Shown here: piece by piece, positions 55,801 through 63,750 of the stretch
Layout of the letters: each line of letters opens with the position of its first letter
Position numbering within the stretch: the stretch's first letter is position 1
Position numbers and translations under genes: made by a program
The notes under the pieces: generated by a model
The model's database searches: none
What the model was told of the DNA's origin: nothing
The model's input: only the letters and a program-made list of their open reading frames with translations
Assembly: GCA_940671915.1 (NCBI GenBank)
Contig: CALNVZ010003434.1
Coordinates: forward strand, 17,530,720 to 17,594,719
Reading direction: 5' to 3'
Length of the DNA stretch: 64,000 nt
Origin: Paracentrotus lividus
Lineage: Eukaryota > Echinodermata > Echinoidea > Camarodonta > Echinidae

Positions 55801-58587
55801 GATTTGATTTTTTTTCTGTCAACAGTCACTAGTGGTTTGCAGCTAAGTAAATAATAATGATGATAATTTCTGAGAGTGATATTTAATAATATAGCCATTA
55901 GTGATCTTAAGACTGTAATATGCCATTCATCTTAGTTTCGGATAATCTATCAATATTCAAATTTCCTCAGACAATGATATTTTCTATACTTTTCAGAGGC
56001 GGTAGTATAGCACACTGTCCATCATAAAGTTGGAATATTTTTTGGCGCTCTAGCAACATGATTTTGCTCCGGCTTTAATTTCTTGAATATGTTTGTTCCT
56101 GTTTTTATTTTTCTGGACCCTGCCTATATCTTGAAAATTGAAAATATATTGTTCTTCAAGTTAAATCTAGATTCATGGGGACAGGCTTAGGTCTCTTGTC
56201 TCGGAGAGTGGTTGAAATAAAAAGTGTGATTGGTGAAAATTCGGAATATTTTATTCCACCTTTATGCTGAAAACAAAAGAAATAAAAAACAACCTTTAAC
56301 CTTCAATCAACGTGCCTTCAATGATTATGATTTTCCCCTAATTTTCTTGTTAGCCTTAATGACAAGGTTGTAATTGGTAACTATAGATAATATTTTATTT
56401 TGATTATGTTTGGCTGATATTTTACAATACAATTTTTGGGAAGATAGAAATTTCTATGGTGTAAAAAGGAATAAAATCAATGTTGAAGCCCACTCAAAAT
56501 AAATTTGACCCCTCCCCTAGACAAAAGGGTTGAGCATATAACCATAAAACTAGATTTAACTTAAAGAACAATAACAGCACTACACCTCAGACGTGGTTCC
56601 TTGGGGTAGGACTGAGGTGGGCCTTGGTGGGTCGCATAAACAGAAAAGGGCCCCAAAAATAAGAAAAAAATGACAAAAATGGCCATCTTGGGTGTTGACA
56701 AACTTTTTGGAAGAAAAATTCCAGGGAAGGGTTGAGGGAACGTCCAAGATATGGCCAGTATCCCGAAAAGTGAAAGCGGTGACAAAGACATTCAAGAAAT
56801 TAAAGCCGAAGCAACATGATGTCACTGGAGCAAGACAAAAATATTCCACCTTTATGACGAACAGTGTATAACCATATTAACTTGAAAGGTTTGTACTATT
56901 CATCTACATGTAGGTCGGGGAGTGGGTGAGTGGAGAGCTTACTATGGAAGATGATATGACCTATCTCTACAACGAAGCTGCTGATCAGCCCATCGAAGCC
57001 CCGTCCGAATGCCCCACCGATAGATACTCCTGCCCAACACCTAGCATTCCAGAGACCCAGGGATCAGCATGGACATGGAGTACAGGAATGACTTCCTGGA
57101 GCATTATCGTCCTGATCGTGACTGCCATAGTTGGCTTCCTTTGCGTGGCTGCTATCCTCGTCTTCATCGGCCGCCGCAACTCCCCCGTCATCAAGAACTC
57201 GAATCCTTTCCTGATGTCCATGCTGGCCGTCGGCATCATCTTGATGTACCTTAACAACATCTGGTACATGGTCTCCCCTGTGGAAACGTCTTGTGGTGTC
57301 CAACGCTGGATGACTAGCTTCTCCTATGCAGTTGTATACGCTGTCCTGCTCACCAAGACCATCTGTGCCAGCTTCCTCGCTCGGGGCGACAGCGCCTCCA
57401 AGTCCATCTTCAACAGCTTCCCAATGATGCATGTCATGTTGTTCTGCGTGCTACTCGGTGCTGAAGTCATCCTGGTGACCGAATGGTTGATCCTTGACGC
57501 TCCAGGGGTTAAGGCGGCCTATGAGGTCAACCGCGCTGGTTGTGAGGTGTTCATCGGCCATACCTGCAGCCACGACAACGTCAGCATCGTGGTGTCCATG
57601 ATCTACGTCTATATCCTTGTCCTAACAACCTTGGTCATGTCCGTCTTCTCCTCCAACGGTCTCCGAGGAGCGGCAAGGAAGGAGAACAAGTTCCATCTCC
57701 TGACCAGTCTGCTCAGCATCTGTTTCCTTGTGGCATGGGCCTGTTGCTACACGCTCCTTCCCCAGGAGAACTTCCAGACTCCGGCTATCCTCATCGGCAT
57801 CACAGTCGATGCTACAGCCATCTTCCTCTGCAACATCGTACCTAAGATGCTGGCCTTCTTCAACTCGGATGAGGACAATTTGTCAGAGACATCGTCTTCT
57901 GATTTCACTGAGACGTACAAGGAGAAATCAGGCTTCGACAACAAAGGTACGTATTGTTTGGGTATGTGTTGTTGCATGAATGTGGTTCTCGGACAAATAC
58001 CCCTGAGACATTTATCCCCAGAGAACTACCCCCCACCAAAAGTCTATCCATAAATCTACACCAAACCCTAACCCTATTTCTGGGGTAGTTGACTTAGGGT
58101 AATTGTCCAGGGGTAGTTCTTCTGATGCGCATCGATGTAGCTGTCACTAGATGAATTATTTCATCTTAGATTGAAACTATGTGGGGGAAATAATAAAAGA
58201 AAAAGAAGGTAAACAAACAGATTATGAATTGTTTGAAGAGGAGGGATCTTTATACAGAGACAGAAATGATACAGAATAGTAGAACATATGTGTGAGAGGG
58301 ATCACATTCTGAAAGATATTGAATATTTATGTTGAAAATACATGTAAATAATATTAAATTGATAAACAAGGACAGATAACTATCAAGGACATATTAAGGA
58401 AAGAAACTTGGACAGATCAAAGTAGAAGAATTCTAGGTGTTTACTTAATGGGCATTTATTTTTGATTGATCTAAATCTTTTCAAATATTTTGATTTTGAT
58501 TTCATATTTAAATATTTATTTTGTATGTTCTTTGTTTTCACAACAGGAGCAGCCGTGAATGAAACTGATGACCAGACTCCATTGTAG
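38622..58587 (+). CDS. Class C GPCR with three tandem Venus-flytrap domains, 22 exons, 1,760 aa
   Basis: Exons: 38622-38883, 39717-39854, 40206-40372, 40780-40984, 41446-41627, 41903-42223, 43977-44157, 44521-44624, 45305-45508, 46170-46391, 47053-47296, 47958-48161, 48602-48897, 49406-49648, 50290-50538, 51786-51966, 52846-52998, 53751-53957, 54404-54610, 55279-55517, 56914-57946, 58547-58587. All have GT/AG borders and all phases agree. The layout is a signal peptide (about 1-21), VFT1 (to about 450), VFT2 (about 465-925), VFT3 (about 935-1410), a 60-residue linker with two cysteines, 7TM (about 1464-1721) and a short tail ending TPL. Class C receptors bind amino acids or related ligands between VFT lobes and signal through G proteins. 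Glutamate-type motifs are visible, but the nine-cysteine domain is absent. Typical family members have one VFT and 850-1,200 residues. The ligand is unknown. Confidence 0.9.
39873..40008. mobile_element. 136-bp TIR MITE beside a splice donor
   Basis: TTGCCCTGTAACATAAAA at the left pairs with TTTTATGTTACAGGACAA at the right, and inner GATACGATCATTCTTACGAT pairs with TCGTAAGATTGATGGTATC. It starts only 18 bp downstream of the exon 2 donor at 39855. Confidence 0.85.
40392..40568. mobile_element. 177-bp TIR MITE in receptor intron 3
   Basis: The left end TATAGACCTTACACATTGAC pairs with the right end CATATTCATAAGGTCTATA, and GACGTCAT pairs with ATGACATC. It starts about 20 bp after the exon 3 donor. 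Confidence 0.75.
42281..42412. mobile_element. MITE family B, copy 1 (receptor intron 6)
   Basis: ACGAACGACTGGAACATGTT and AACTTAAGAACGACTAAGTG delimit a semi-palindromic element. Its middle part is found in inverted orientation at 55564-55727. Confidence 0.65.
42811..42846. repeat. (TA)n tract
   Basis: Nearly uninterrupted TA dinucleotides at the left edge of the TIR element that follows; a shorter TATATATA lies at its right edge (43863-43871). Confidence 0.85.
42847..43865. mobile_element. ~1-kb TIR element in receptor intron 6
   Basis: AACCCCTCAAAAAATGTCTT at the left recurs inverted at the right (AAGACATTTTTTGAGGGGTT). The arms continue with gaps for about 150-170 bp (TTGCAATTCAACTTTGAG, then CATTGGAAAGTT, then GATGCACAG / CTGTGCATTC). 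TA-rich flanks on both sides suggest insertion into TA. No transposase frame was seen in the ~650-bp interior. Confidence 0.8.
43977..48897 (+). CDS. Receptor exons 7-13: end of VFT1 and VFT2
   Basis: Exon 7 begins with VGQWMG (last strand of VFT1) and ends with LNLAGIFPVHES (first strand of the next VFT), so one exon joins the two domains. VFT2 continues with QAEAMLWAMDQVNKDSSLLP, LGESCSSPDQAA, ALSDKTEYPYFSRMV, FVDHFISLTPQ, NTWFAEYWMNKFRCQL, VINSVYVYAHALTNLHRNKC and VSFDGNGDAPP, all close to mGluR consensus. Ligand-site positions look degraded: the upper-lobe Thr before the LSDK motif is Arg or Leu (SARLPALSD), the SEGxYG motif reads SRDGIF, and the GSDxW motif reads AFTAD. The module is 485 codons and is bounded by phase-0 introns. 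Confidence 0.87.
44442..44468. repeat. Poly-T tract before exon 8
   Basis: About 27 T lie 52 bp upstream of the exon 8 acceptor at 44519-44520. Confidence 0.9.
46558..46632 (+). mobile_element. SINE 3' tail fragment in receptor intron 10
   Basis: CGAGCACTCCACAGAGTGGA followed by TTATTATTAT matches the SINE tail at 8487-8530. Confidence 0.6.
46750..46965 (+). mobile_element. tRNA-derived SINE with a good cloverleaf head
   Basis: 46752-46822 can fold as a tRNA. The acceptor stem GACATG/CGTGTC has one G-T pair, the anticodon arm is CCCG-loop-CGGG with CAT in the loop, and the B box is GAGTTCGATTCC. A non-tRNA body follows (TCTGGCCAGGCGCTCGGCAT). It is called a SINE because of that body; a true tRNA gene would not be expected inside a receptor intron in this context. 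Confidence 0.65.
49406..55517 (+). CDS. Receptor exons 14-20: end of VFT2 and VFT3
   Basis: Exon 14 starts with LGTYGPDG, the last strand of VFT2. It carries ICRGACYDCSD, reminiscent of the start of an mGluR cysteine-rich domain, and then opens VFT3 with RIPGDFDVTAVLWLSEEG and LTCGATRHQETMAIE. Later motifs are LILPDIKLGLTIVDSCGQF, YKGWQHVVFVYSHSYYG and WIGSDKWFTDPEV. The last keeps the lower-lobe GSDxW signature lost in VFT1 and VFT2, whereas the upper-lobe STxxxLSD motif is replaced (GFTPASPTVFSD). The C-terminal part (ELLYAVKDVYVFEGAG, FWFENRQGPAEYTI) ends at VP before VGEW in exon 21. Sequons NLT, NST, NES and NGT occur. The module is 493 codons, with phase-0 borders. Confidence 0.87.
49660..50040 (-). 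mobile_element. Non-LTR retrotransposon 3' fragment in receptor intron 14
   Basis: Read on the minus strand it ends in (TAAA)n, preceded by a CAAGCCAACTTGGCTTG hairpin and an A/T-rich UTR, like the 3' ends at 5922 and 10395. No coding part was recognised. The 70-codon minus frame inside it is hydrophobic noise. Confidence 0.4.
50690..51605. repeat. 72-bp minisatellite, ~12 copies, receptor intron 15
   Basis: The unit core GATACCAAGTCACTCCATTG recurs with TCCATTG at 50728, 50865, 50937, 51009, 51081, 51152, 51224, 51296, 51368, 51440, 51506 and 51578, almost always 72 bp apart. Because 72 is a multiple of three, both strands keep reading frames of about 190 codons open with a 24-residue period. 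These sit inside an intron and are not judged to be genes. Confidence 0.95.
52015..52222 (+). mobile_element. SINE 3' half in receptor intron 16
   Basis: TGGGTACCTAGTAGGAATGG, TTGGAGATGAAATTATTTCA and TTAGGTGCTATATAAATCGC end in (ATT)n. It matches the body of the SINE at 36862-37155. The tRNA-like head is missing. Confidence 0.7.
53513..53719. mobile_element. 207-bp TIR MITE in receptor intron 17
   Basis: TATAGGTTTTCCGGTCAATT at the left pairs with TTGACCGGAAAAACCTATA at the right, and TTTAAACT with AGTTTAAA. It ends about 30 bp before the exon 18 acceptor (53749-53750). A related left end, TATAGGTTTTCCAGTTCATT, starts at 44654 in intron 8. Confidence 0.8.
55035..55162 (-). pseudogene. C-terminal remnant of a non-LTR retrotransposon ORF
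   Basis: On the minus strand the frame reads RWKDGIKQLTGLSLVAAHRL, then AQDRAIRK and VTKGQT before a stop. This resembles the short conserved C terminus (W-x-D-x-I, LAQDR-x-x-W, V-T-x-G-Q-T) of some non-LTR retrotransposon polyproteins. Only this end is left, in receptor intron 19. Confidence 0.5.
55564..55727. mobile_element. MITE family B, copy 2 (receptor intron 20)
   Basis: It has AACTTTAAGAACGACTGGTG on the left and CATTCGTAACTTTATGAACG on the right. The middle (AACATGTTCCAGTCGT) is the reverse complement of copy 1 at 42281-42412. Confidence 0.65.
56005..56872. mobile_element. ~870-bp TIR element next to the 7TM exon
   Basis: The left end (CACTGTCCATCATAAAG, TTGGAATATTTTTTGG, then GGCTTTAATTTCTTGAAT) recurs inverted at the right (ATTCAAGAAATTAAAGCC, AAAAATATTCCACC, TTATGACGAACAGTGTATA). 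A second inner pair is GTTCTTCAAGTTAAATCTAG / CTAGATTTAACTTAAAGAAC. It ends about 40 bp before the acceptor of exon 21. No coding capacity was recognised. Confidence 0.75.
56914..58587 (+). CDS. Receptor exons 21-22: linker, 7TM domain and tail
   Basis: One 1,033-bp exon encodes the last VFT3 strand (VGEW), a linker with only two cysteines (SECPTDRYSCPTP), all seven helices and most of the tail. Class C features are RRNSPVIKNSNPFLMSMLAVG (first loop and TM2; only part quoted), SCGVQRW in TM3 with cysteines in loop 2 (RAGCEVF, HTCSHDN) for the conserved disulfide, YAVLLTKT at the TM3 end and NIVPKMLAFF at the TM7 end. IKNSNP and VPKM recall GABA-B receptors, while LLTKT recalls mGluRs. Exon 22 adds GAAVNETDDQTPL; TPL fits a class I PDZ ligand. 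Reading past the donor at 57947 would give a retained-intron frame to 58053, considered less likely. Confidence 0.88.
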
Positions 58588-58629
58588 TCACGTGACAAAA
58601 AAATGGAGGATCGTTAAATTTTCCCCACT

Positions 58630-58740
58630 CTGCCCCATGTCTCTCTCTCCTTCTCTCTCTTTACCTTACTTATGTACTATCTATACCACACCTTCTCTCT
58701 CTCTCTCTCTTTATTCTAATATCCTCACATCTCTTTACAC
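58630..58740. repeat. CT-rich tracts in the receptor 3' UTR
   Basis: (CT)n runs lie at about 58639-58662 and 58692-58711, within about 125 bp of the stop codon. Confidence 0.8.
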
Positions 58741-58871
58741 ATGACCTCTTGTAACAATCATGTATAAAAGGAAAATGGGCTTCTCGAGAATTTTACCGCC
58801 CCCCCCCAAAAAAAAAAACCAAACAAACAAACAAAAGCAAAAAACAAAAGAAGGTGCATAACATTTTCTTA

Positions 58872-58877
58872 AATAAA
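58872..58877 (+). promoter_or_regulatory. Candidate polyadenylation signal, proximal
   Basis: This is the first AATAAA after the receptor stop at 58585-58587. Later AATAAA hexamers at 59494, 59874 and 59943 could serve the alternative last exon. Confidence 0.4.
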
Positions 58878-59216
58878 ATGATGTTCATTAGTTAAGATTA
58901 AATAACAGTGCGTAGATATAGGGCGCTAAGGGACACCCCAGCCAATGTGAAAATAAAGAGTGAGAGTTCAGAAATGGGGGGGGGGGGCGCGTTAGAGAAA
59001 AGTTAAAATTACAATATTTTCCAACAATAAAGGCAGAGGTGTATCCCTTTCGCATACCTTATGACCATCTTAATACATTTTAGATTATTGAGAAGGATCA
59101 TATGAATATACATGTTTTATTCGGTAAATTGAGTGAACCAAGCAAATAGATATGTTTTGTGTTTAAGTCGACAACTAGGTGTATATGTACTAACATTCTT
59201 TTAAATTTTTATATAG

Positions 59217-59266
59217 ATTCTAACAGCGTGCACTCGGTTACCAAGGTAACAGAAACAGCTATTTGA
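59217..59266 (+). CDS. Candidate alternative last exon of the receptor
   Basis: A T-rich tract ends in atatag (59215-59216). The following bases, spliced from the exon 21 donor (phase 1), read DSNSVHSVTKVTETAI and then TGA. ETAI fits a class I PDZ ligand (Thr at -2, Ile at 0), as does TPL of the exon 22 form. CCAAGgtaac at 59246 could instead be a donor. No transcript evidence was available. Confidence 0.4.
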
Positions 59267-59269
59267 TTT

Positions 59270-60225
59270 GTACGTGAGATGAATTAAGGGGTAACATTTC
59301 ATGTTGATTAATTTGATTTTTTTTCCCCTTTCAATTGTACATGCATAATAGAGGGAAATGAATGTGTAATGGAATAGCAACGCCTTATAGTGTGAGGCTC
59401 ATTTAAGGGAACTGATGAATAATGACCATTAATCCAAAAAACTGTTTATATAATATCTTGTGCTGTGCTGTTTAGCAATATGGAATTGAATAGAATAAAG
59501 CATTATCATATATTCAATCTAATATAACTGGACTTTTGCCATATTGTATTTGAGTCGGTCGTTATTCCTCAATACATTACGTTCTATAGTATGTGGTGGT
59601 TGTATTAAAATGTAAAAACTCACACCGGTATATAACTCATATAGTTCAAGGATGAAAAATATATTCTATATGTGAAATAGATGTTCATGTATGCTTGTAC
59701 ATAATCCTAATACTTTTCACAATATTCATGTTGGTTTTACAAAATATTGCATTATATTTTCAAGGAGAATACTTCATCAAAATAATACCAGTTGCGTTAT
59801 TATAGTTGATAGAGAAGAAATAAAAGTCTTTCAGAATCGCTGTTTATATTTTTGTATCATATTATGGTCATTCAATAAACTATAGTTGTAACGTATCCAT
59901 GATTACTTACATGTAATATTGTACAATTCTATTTTACTGTGTAATAAAATGGTGATAGGTCGCTTTTAATAATTTTCAAGCGTTTTTGTCTTATGTTTCT
60001 ACGTCTATAAATATTCGTGACCAATCAACCTTATGATTGCATTTTACACCAATTTTAGTTACTCCCAATTAGACGGTATAGCAAAAGCGGATGTGAGATG
60101 GTTGGTAATTATAAAAATGAGTTTGTAAAAAATGCTAATTTTTAAATACCCCTATTATATTGATCAACTTTTTATGCCTGTCTCAAAATGCAATAAATAA
60201 AAAGCATTGAGAAGATTAGAGTTGA
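59270..60225. other. 3' flank of the receptor, no further gene
   Basis: AT-rich DNA with AATAAA hexamers as noted; no exon-like segment beyond 59266 was recognised. Confidence 0.5.
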
Positions 60226-60254
60226 TTATGTATAGGGATCATAGACACGATAGA

Positions 60255-60257
60255 GGA

Positions 60258-60291
<34 letters not shown>

Positions 60292-60545
60292 GGGTGAAAG
60301 AGAGTGAGTAAGCGAAAAAGAGAGTAGGGGTAGAAGAAAGTGAGCAAGAGAATGTGGGAAAAAGTTCATGGGTGAAGGAGAGAGGGGCAGAACGAAATTG
60401 AGCAAGAGAGAGAGAGAGAGAGAGTAGAGACATACGTACATACAGAATCGTGTGAGAAAAAGAGCTACAGAGAGAAGGGAAAGAGAGGGGAGGGAGGGAT
60501 AGCAATTTAAAAAAAAAATAGAGAGAGAGAGAGAGAGAGAGAGTT
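60255..60545. repeat. (GA)n-rich tract with G-run
   Basis: Three pure (GA)n blocks lie at about 60259-60280, 60408-60423 and 60521-60542, with a G14 run at 60281-60294 and purine-rich DNA between. Hydrophobic Ser/Leu-rich minus-strand frames here are artefacts. Confidence 0.9.
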
Positions 60546-60549
60546 AAAA

Positions 60550-62440
60550 CAAAGAGAATCTTCGTATGCATAAAAAGCAATTCCTTTTTTTTTAACGAGG
60601 ATTTTACGGTAATTATAATATTGTTTTTAAATTAAATTAAATATCGACTCGATGCTCCATTGTTATGTTTCGAAATGACAAAACAAACCATTAAAATTAT
60701 TGTATAATAACAACACAAAAATATTGCACTTTTGTGACAATACGAACATCCATGAAAAAAACCTTAGTAAAAAGCAATTAATTGCTCTTATACTTTCGGC
60801 CCAAATGACGCAGAAAGTGATGCGGAAAGATCTGGATTAATTAATTTGTCTAGAAGTATGCAGTGCGTATCGAATAAAAAATTATAGAAAGGGAGTGGAT
60901 GTGATAAAGCAAATAAGGGGGAAGTACACAGATATCTACTTTTTTTCAAGATAAAAGCATCAGCTAATATCACTTGCTGTTCATTCCAATTTAAAAACAA
61001 AAAAGGTTGTTTAGATAATTCATGTTTGATGTAATGTTTGGAAGTCATTATCTAAAATATCTTGCTCAATTTGTATATAGATTGAATTTATCTATATATA
61101 AAAGAAATGATAAAGACAGAACTCATAGTCAGATAGATGCGATGCCTAAATATGGCATCTCAATCAAAATAACCGTATATCATGTACATATAGGTATCTT
61201 CATCTAATTGTACATGATACATACCAGAGGAACACGGCAAATAAATTAATGACAACAGTGATTATATGAATAGGATATTACGAATATGACAATAAAAATT
61301 CTATATTTTGGTGATTTTTGCTATTTATCAATTATTTTCTTCCTTGATTTTGGATTCTGTGTAAGCAAGATTTGACAATGCACTGTAAACTAACATTTAC
61401 AAAAAATCTGTGTCAATTTGATCTGGATTCGACCGGGCTTCCGGGTCAAAGTATATGGACCCCACGTACCAAGATTCCAGGTCAAAGGGTCATATCGACC
61501 CGGTTCCGAATCAATACAGTATCCTGAATCATGTGTATTTAACTATTTTATGTATTTAAATATCATCATTGATTTTCTAAAAAATTAAAGATTATCCATT
61601 AATTTTAGATCATAAGAGGATTAGTTAATTACTAGTTATATATCTGGAATATTTTGGATATTTCTGGATACAGTATTTTGTATATTTTGGTAAATTAATC
61701 TTGATTAATTTTGTAGATGGCCCCTCATGAAGATTGATTTGATCGAAATCTCGCAAATTAAAAGTAGGACACAAAAAAGCAAAGACAAGATTTATGCTCA
61801 TTCATTCTTTTCTCATAGATAATAAAACAAAAACTTGGCAGCTACCAAATTAATTCAACTCGTCAATATTTATTTCAACGACGTCGTGACCAATTTCATT
61901 TAAAAAAATGCCTTCTTTCCAGTTTTGAAATCACTGAGGCTTATCGTCCAACAAAGGCGACGTGGGATTTTCTTTGATCATAAATATAGTCAATCGAAAT
62001 TAATTATTAATTGATTATTAATTAAATGATGACCACCGTGTCTGTATAAGTAATCTCAGTTGAATTGTGTCCAGAGAAAGATCTATTAACTGAAAATGGA
62101 GGTTGGGACAATTTGAAATATTGAAAGGTGTAGCTAGAAACTTTTTGATACAATGCTTGTATTACGTCTTGCATGCATTTTCAAAAAATACAAAGAAATT
62201 AATTAATAAATATTAAGAAAATCAGGTGGTTAGCATTGTTGCAAACCCCTGGCACTACCAACTGTTGTCAAGCAACTTGAGTTGAAAAAGCAGTGATTTT
62301 ATGAAGAGGGACATTATTTACTGCTGCAGAACTGTTATCGCAACTGTCAGATATTAGTTTCCGATGGTAAGTAATTTACCCTAACCTGTAATTGCAACAT
62401 ATCTTGGCAACGGAACAGAGAACTTTATAGGCTTTTTTTA
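60550..62440. other. Intergenic, no gene recognised
   Basis: AT-rich. The only distinctive site is a GGGTC/GACCC-rich patch at 61432-61508 that includes a DR1-type AGGTCAAAGGGTCA (61479-61492). Confidence 0.5.
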
Positions 62441-62830
62441 GGGGGGGGGGGTTGAGCCCTCAAATGTAAAAATCGCCCACTAATGTAAAAATGCCCTCAA
62501 ATGCCCTCAAATGTCTCAACACGTCAACCACAAATGTAAAAATTGCCCTCAAATGTCACAACACGTCAACCACGAATGTAAAAATGCCCTCAAATGTAAC
62601 AACACATCAACCACAAATGTAAAAATGCCCTCAAATGTCACAACATGTCAACCATAAATGTGAAAATGACCACTAATGTCATAACATGTTGACCACAAAT
62701 GTAAAAAGTTTTTATTTTAACCACTAATGTCTTAACATGTCACCCACAAATGTATAAACTCATCACATGTATTATAACAATGAGGAATGTTGCTAAATGG
62801 AACAAAAATGTTTCAATTACGATTATAAGC

Positions 62831-62881
62831 ATAATACATAGTATAGAAAGATTTTAAAAATCTTTCTATATTATGTATTAT
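62831..62881. repeat. 51-bp near-perfect palindrome
   Basis: ATAATACATAGTATAGAAAG pairs with CTTTCTATATTATGTATTAT around an ATTTTAAAAAT centre; one mismatch is visible. Confidence 0.85.
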
Positions 62882-63655
62882 GTTTCATTAATTCATTATG
62901 TTTTCATTCATTCATTAATATGTTTTTCATTCATTCATTATGTTTTATAAAACAAGAGATTTAGATAAAAGACCGGGTATGGAATTATCTAAAAATTATT
63001 GCACCATTTTTGGGCATTCTTTTTTTCCTTATGGGTGCAAAATTGTAACTTTCGTTAGTCTCAAGCAAATACTGCGTTATTATGGAGTCTTTGTTGATGC
63101 CGTATAGCCTTACCAACCTGTGTGGCATAAGCGTCCATTTCATGCGAAACGACCTCCCCCATAGGCTCTTGAAGAAAGGTGTAGAATCGAGCGGGGACAT
63201 GCACCCTGCCCCCCCCCCCTTCATAGGATTCATGCACGAATTTTCAGACTCCTACTCACATAGTCATGACAGTTATGTGCATAGATGGGCATAGTTTTCA
63301 AGAAAAATTGATTGTTAACGCCATAATTTGGCTCAGCTGAATTGTGAAAAAATTGGAATGGCATTTCCATAAAGTTTCCGTAAAACATGTCCAGATTGAT
63401 GGAATAGAGGCTGCTCATAAATAACATAACACAAAAAAGACACTTATAACATGCCTCCAAATAAGAATTTACCCATTTTTGCTCAGTTTATATCCTAAAA
63501 AAGGGACTCATGTGACTTTCAAAATGTGCCTTTTTTATGTGTGTTCAATCACGCATACCATATTGGATCATGCCGATTTTTACACACAAGCTAGCCAGAT
63601 ATACATTACCAGTAAATCTTGTTACTGGACACTCCCCCGTTTTAAACGTTATGCG

Positions 63656-63750
63656 TGGGGTGTGTATGTGTGTGTATATGTGATGTGTATGTATGTGCCT
63701 GTGTGTGAGTGTGTGCATGTGTGTGCATATATGGAAGTATGCATGTGTGT
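63656..63750. repeat. TG-rich microsatellite
   Basis: Interrupted (TG)n with ATG and CATG interruptions inside the 62445-64000 element. Confidence 0.85.

Noticed and set aside
57947-58053. Continuation of the 7TM exon frame to a stop at 58053
   Set aside because: Passes through a strong donor (AAAG|gtacgt) into sequence without family similarity; the spliced exon 22 joins in phase. A retained-intron isoform remains possible.
38622-58587. Three adjacent single-VFT receptor genes, the first two lacking 7TM
   Set aside because: Exons 7 and 14 each encode the end of one VFT and the start of the next, only one signal peptide is present, and all 21 junctions keep frame.
60226-60580. Ser/Leu-rich minus-strand frames
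   Set aside because: Artefacts of the (GA)n repeats.
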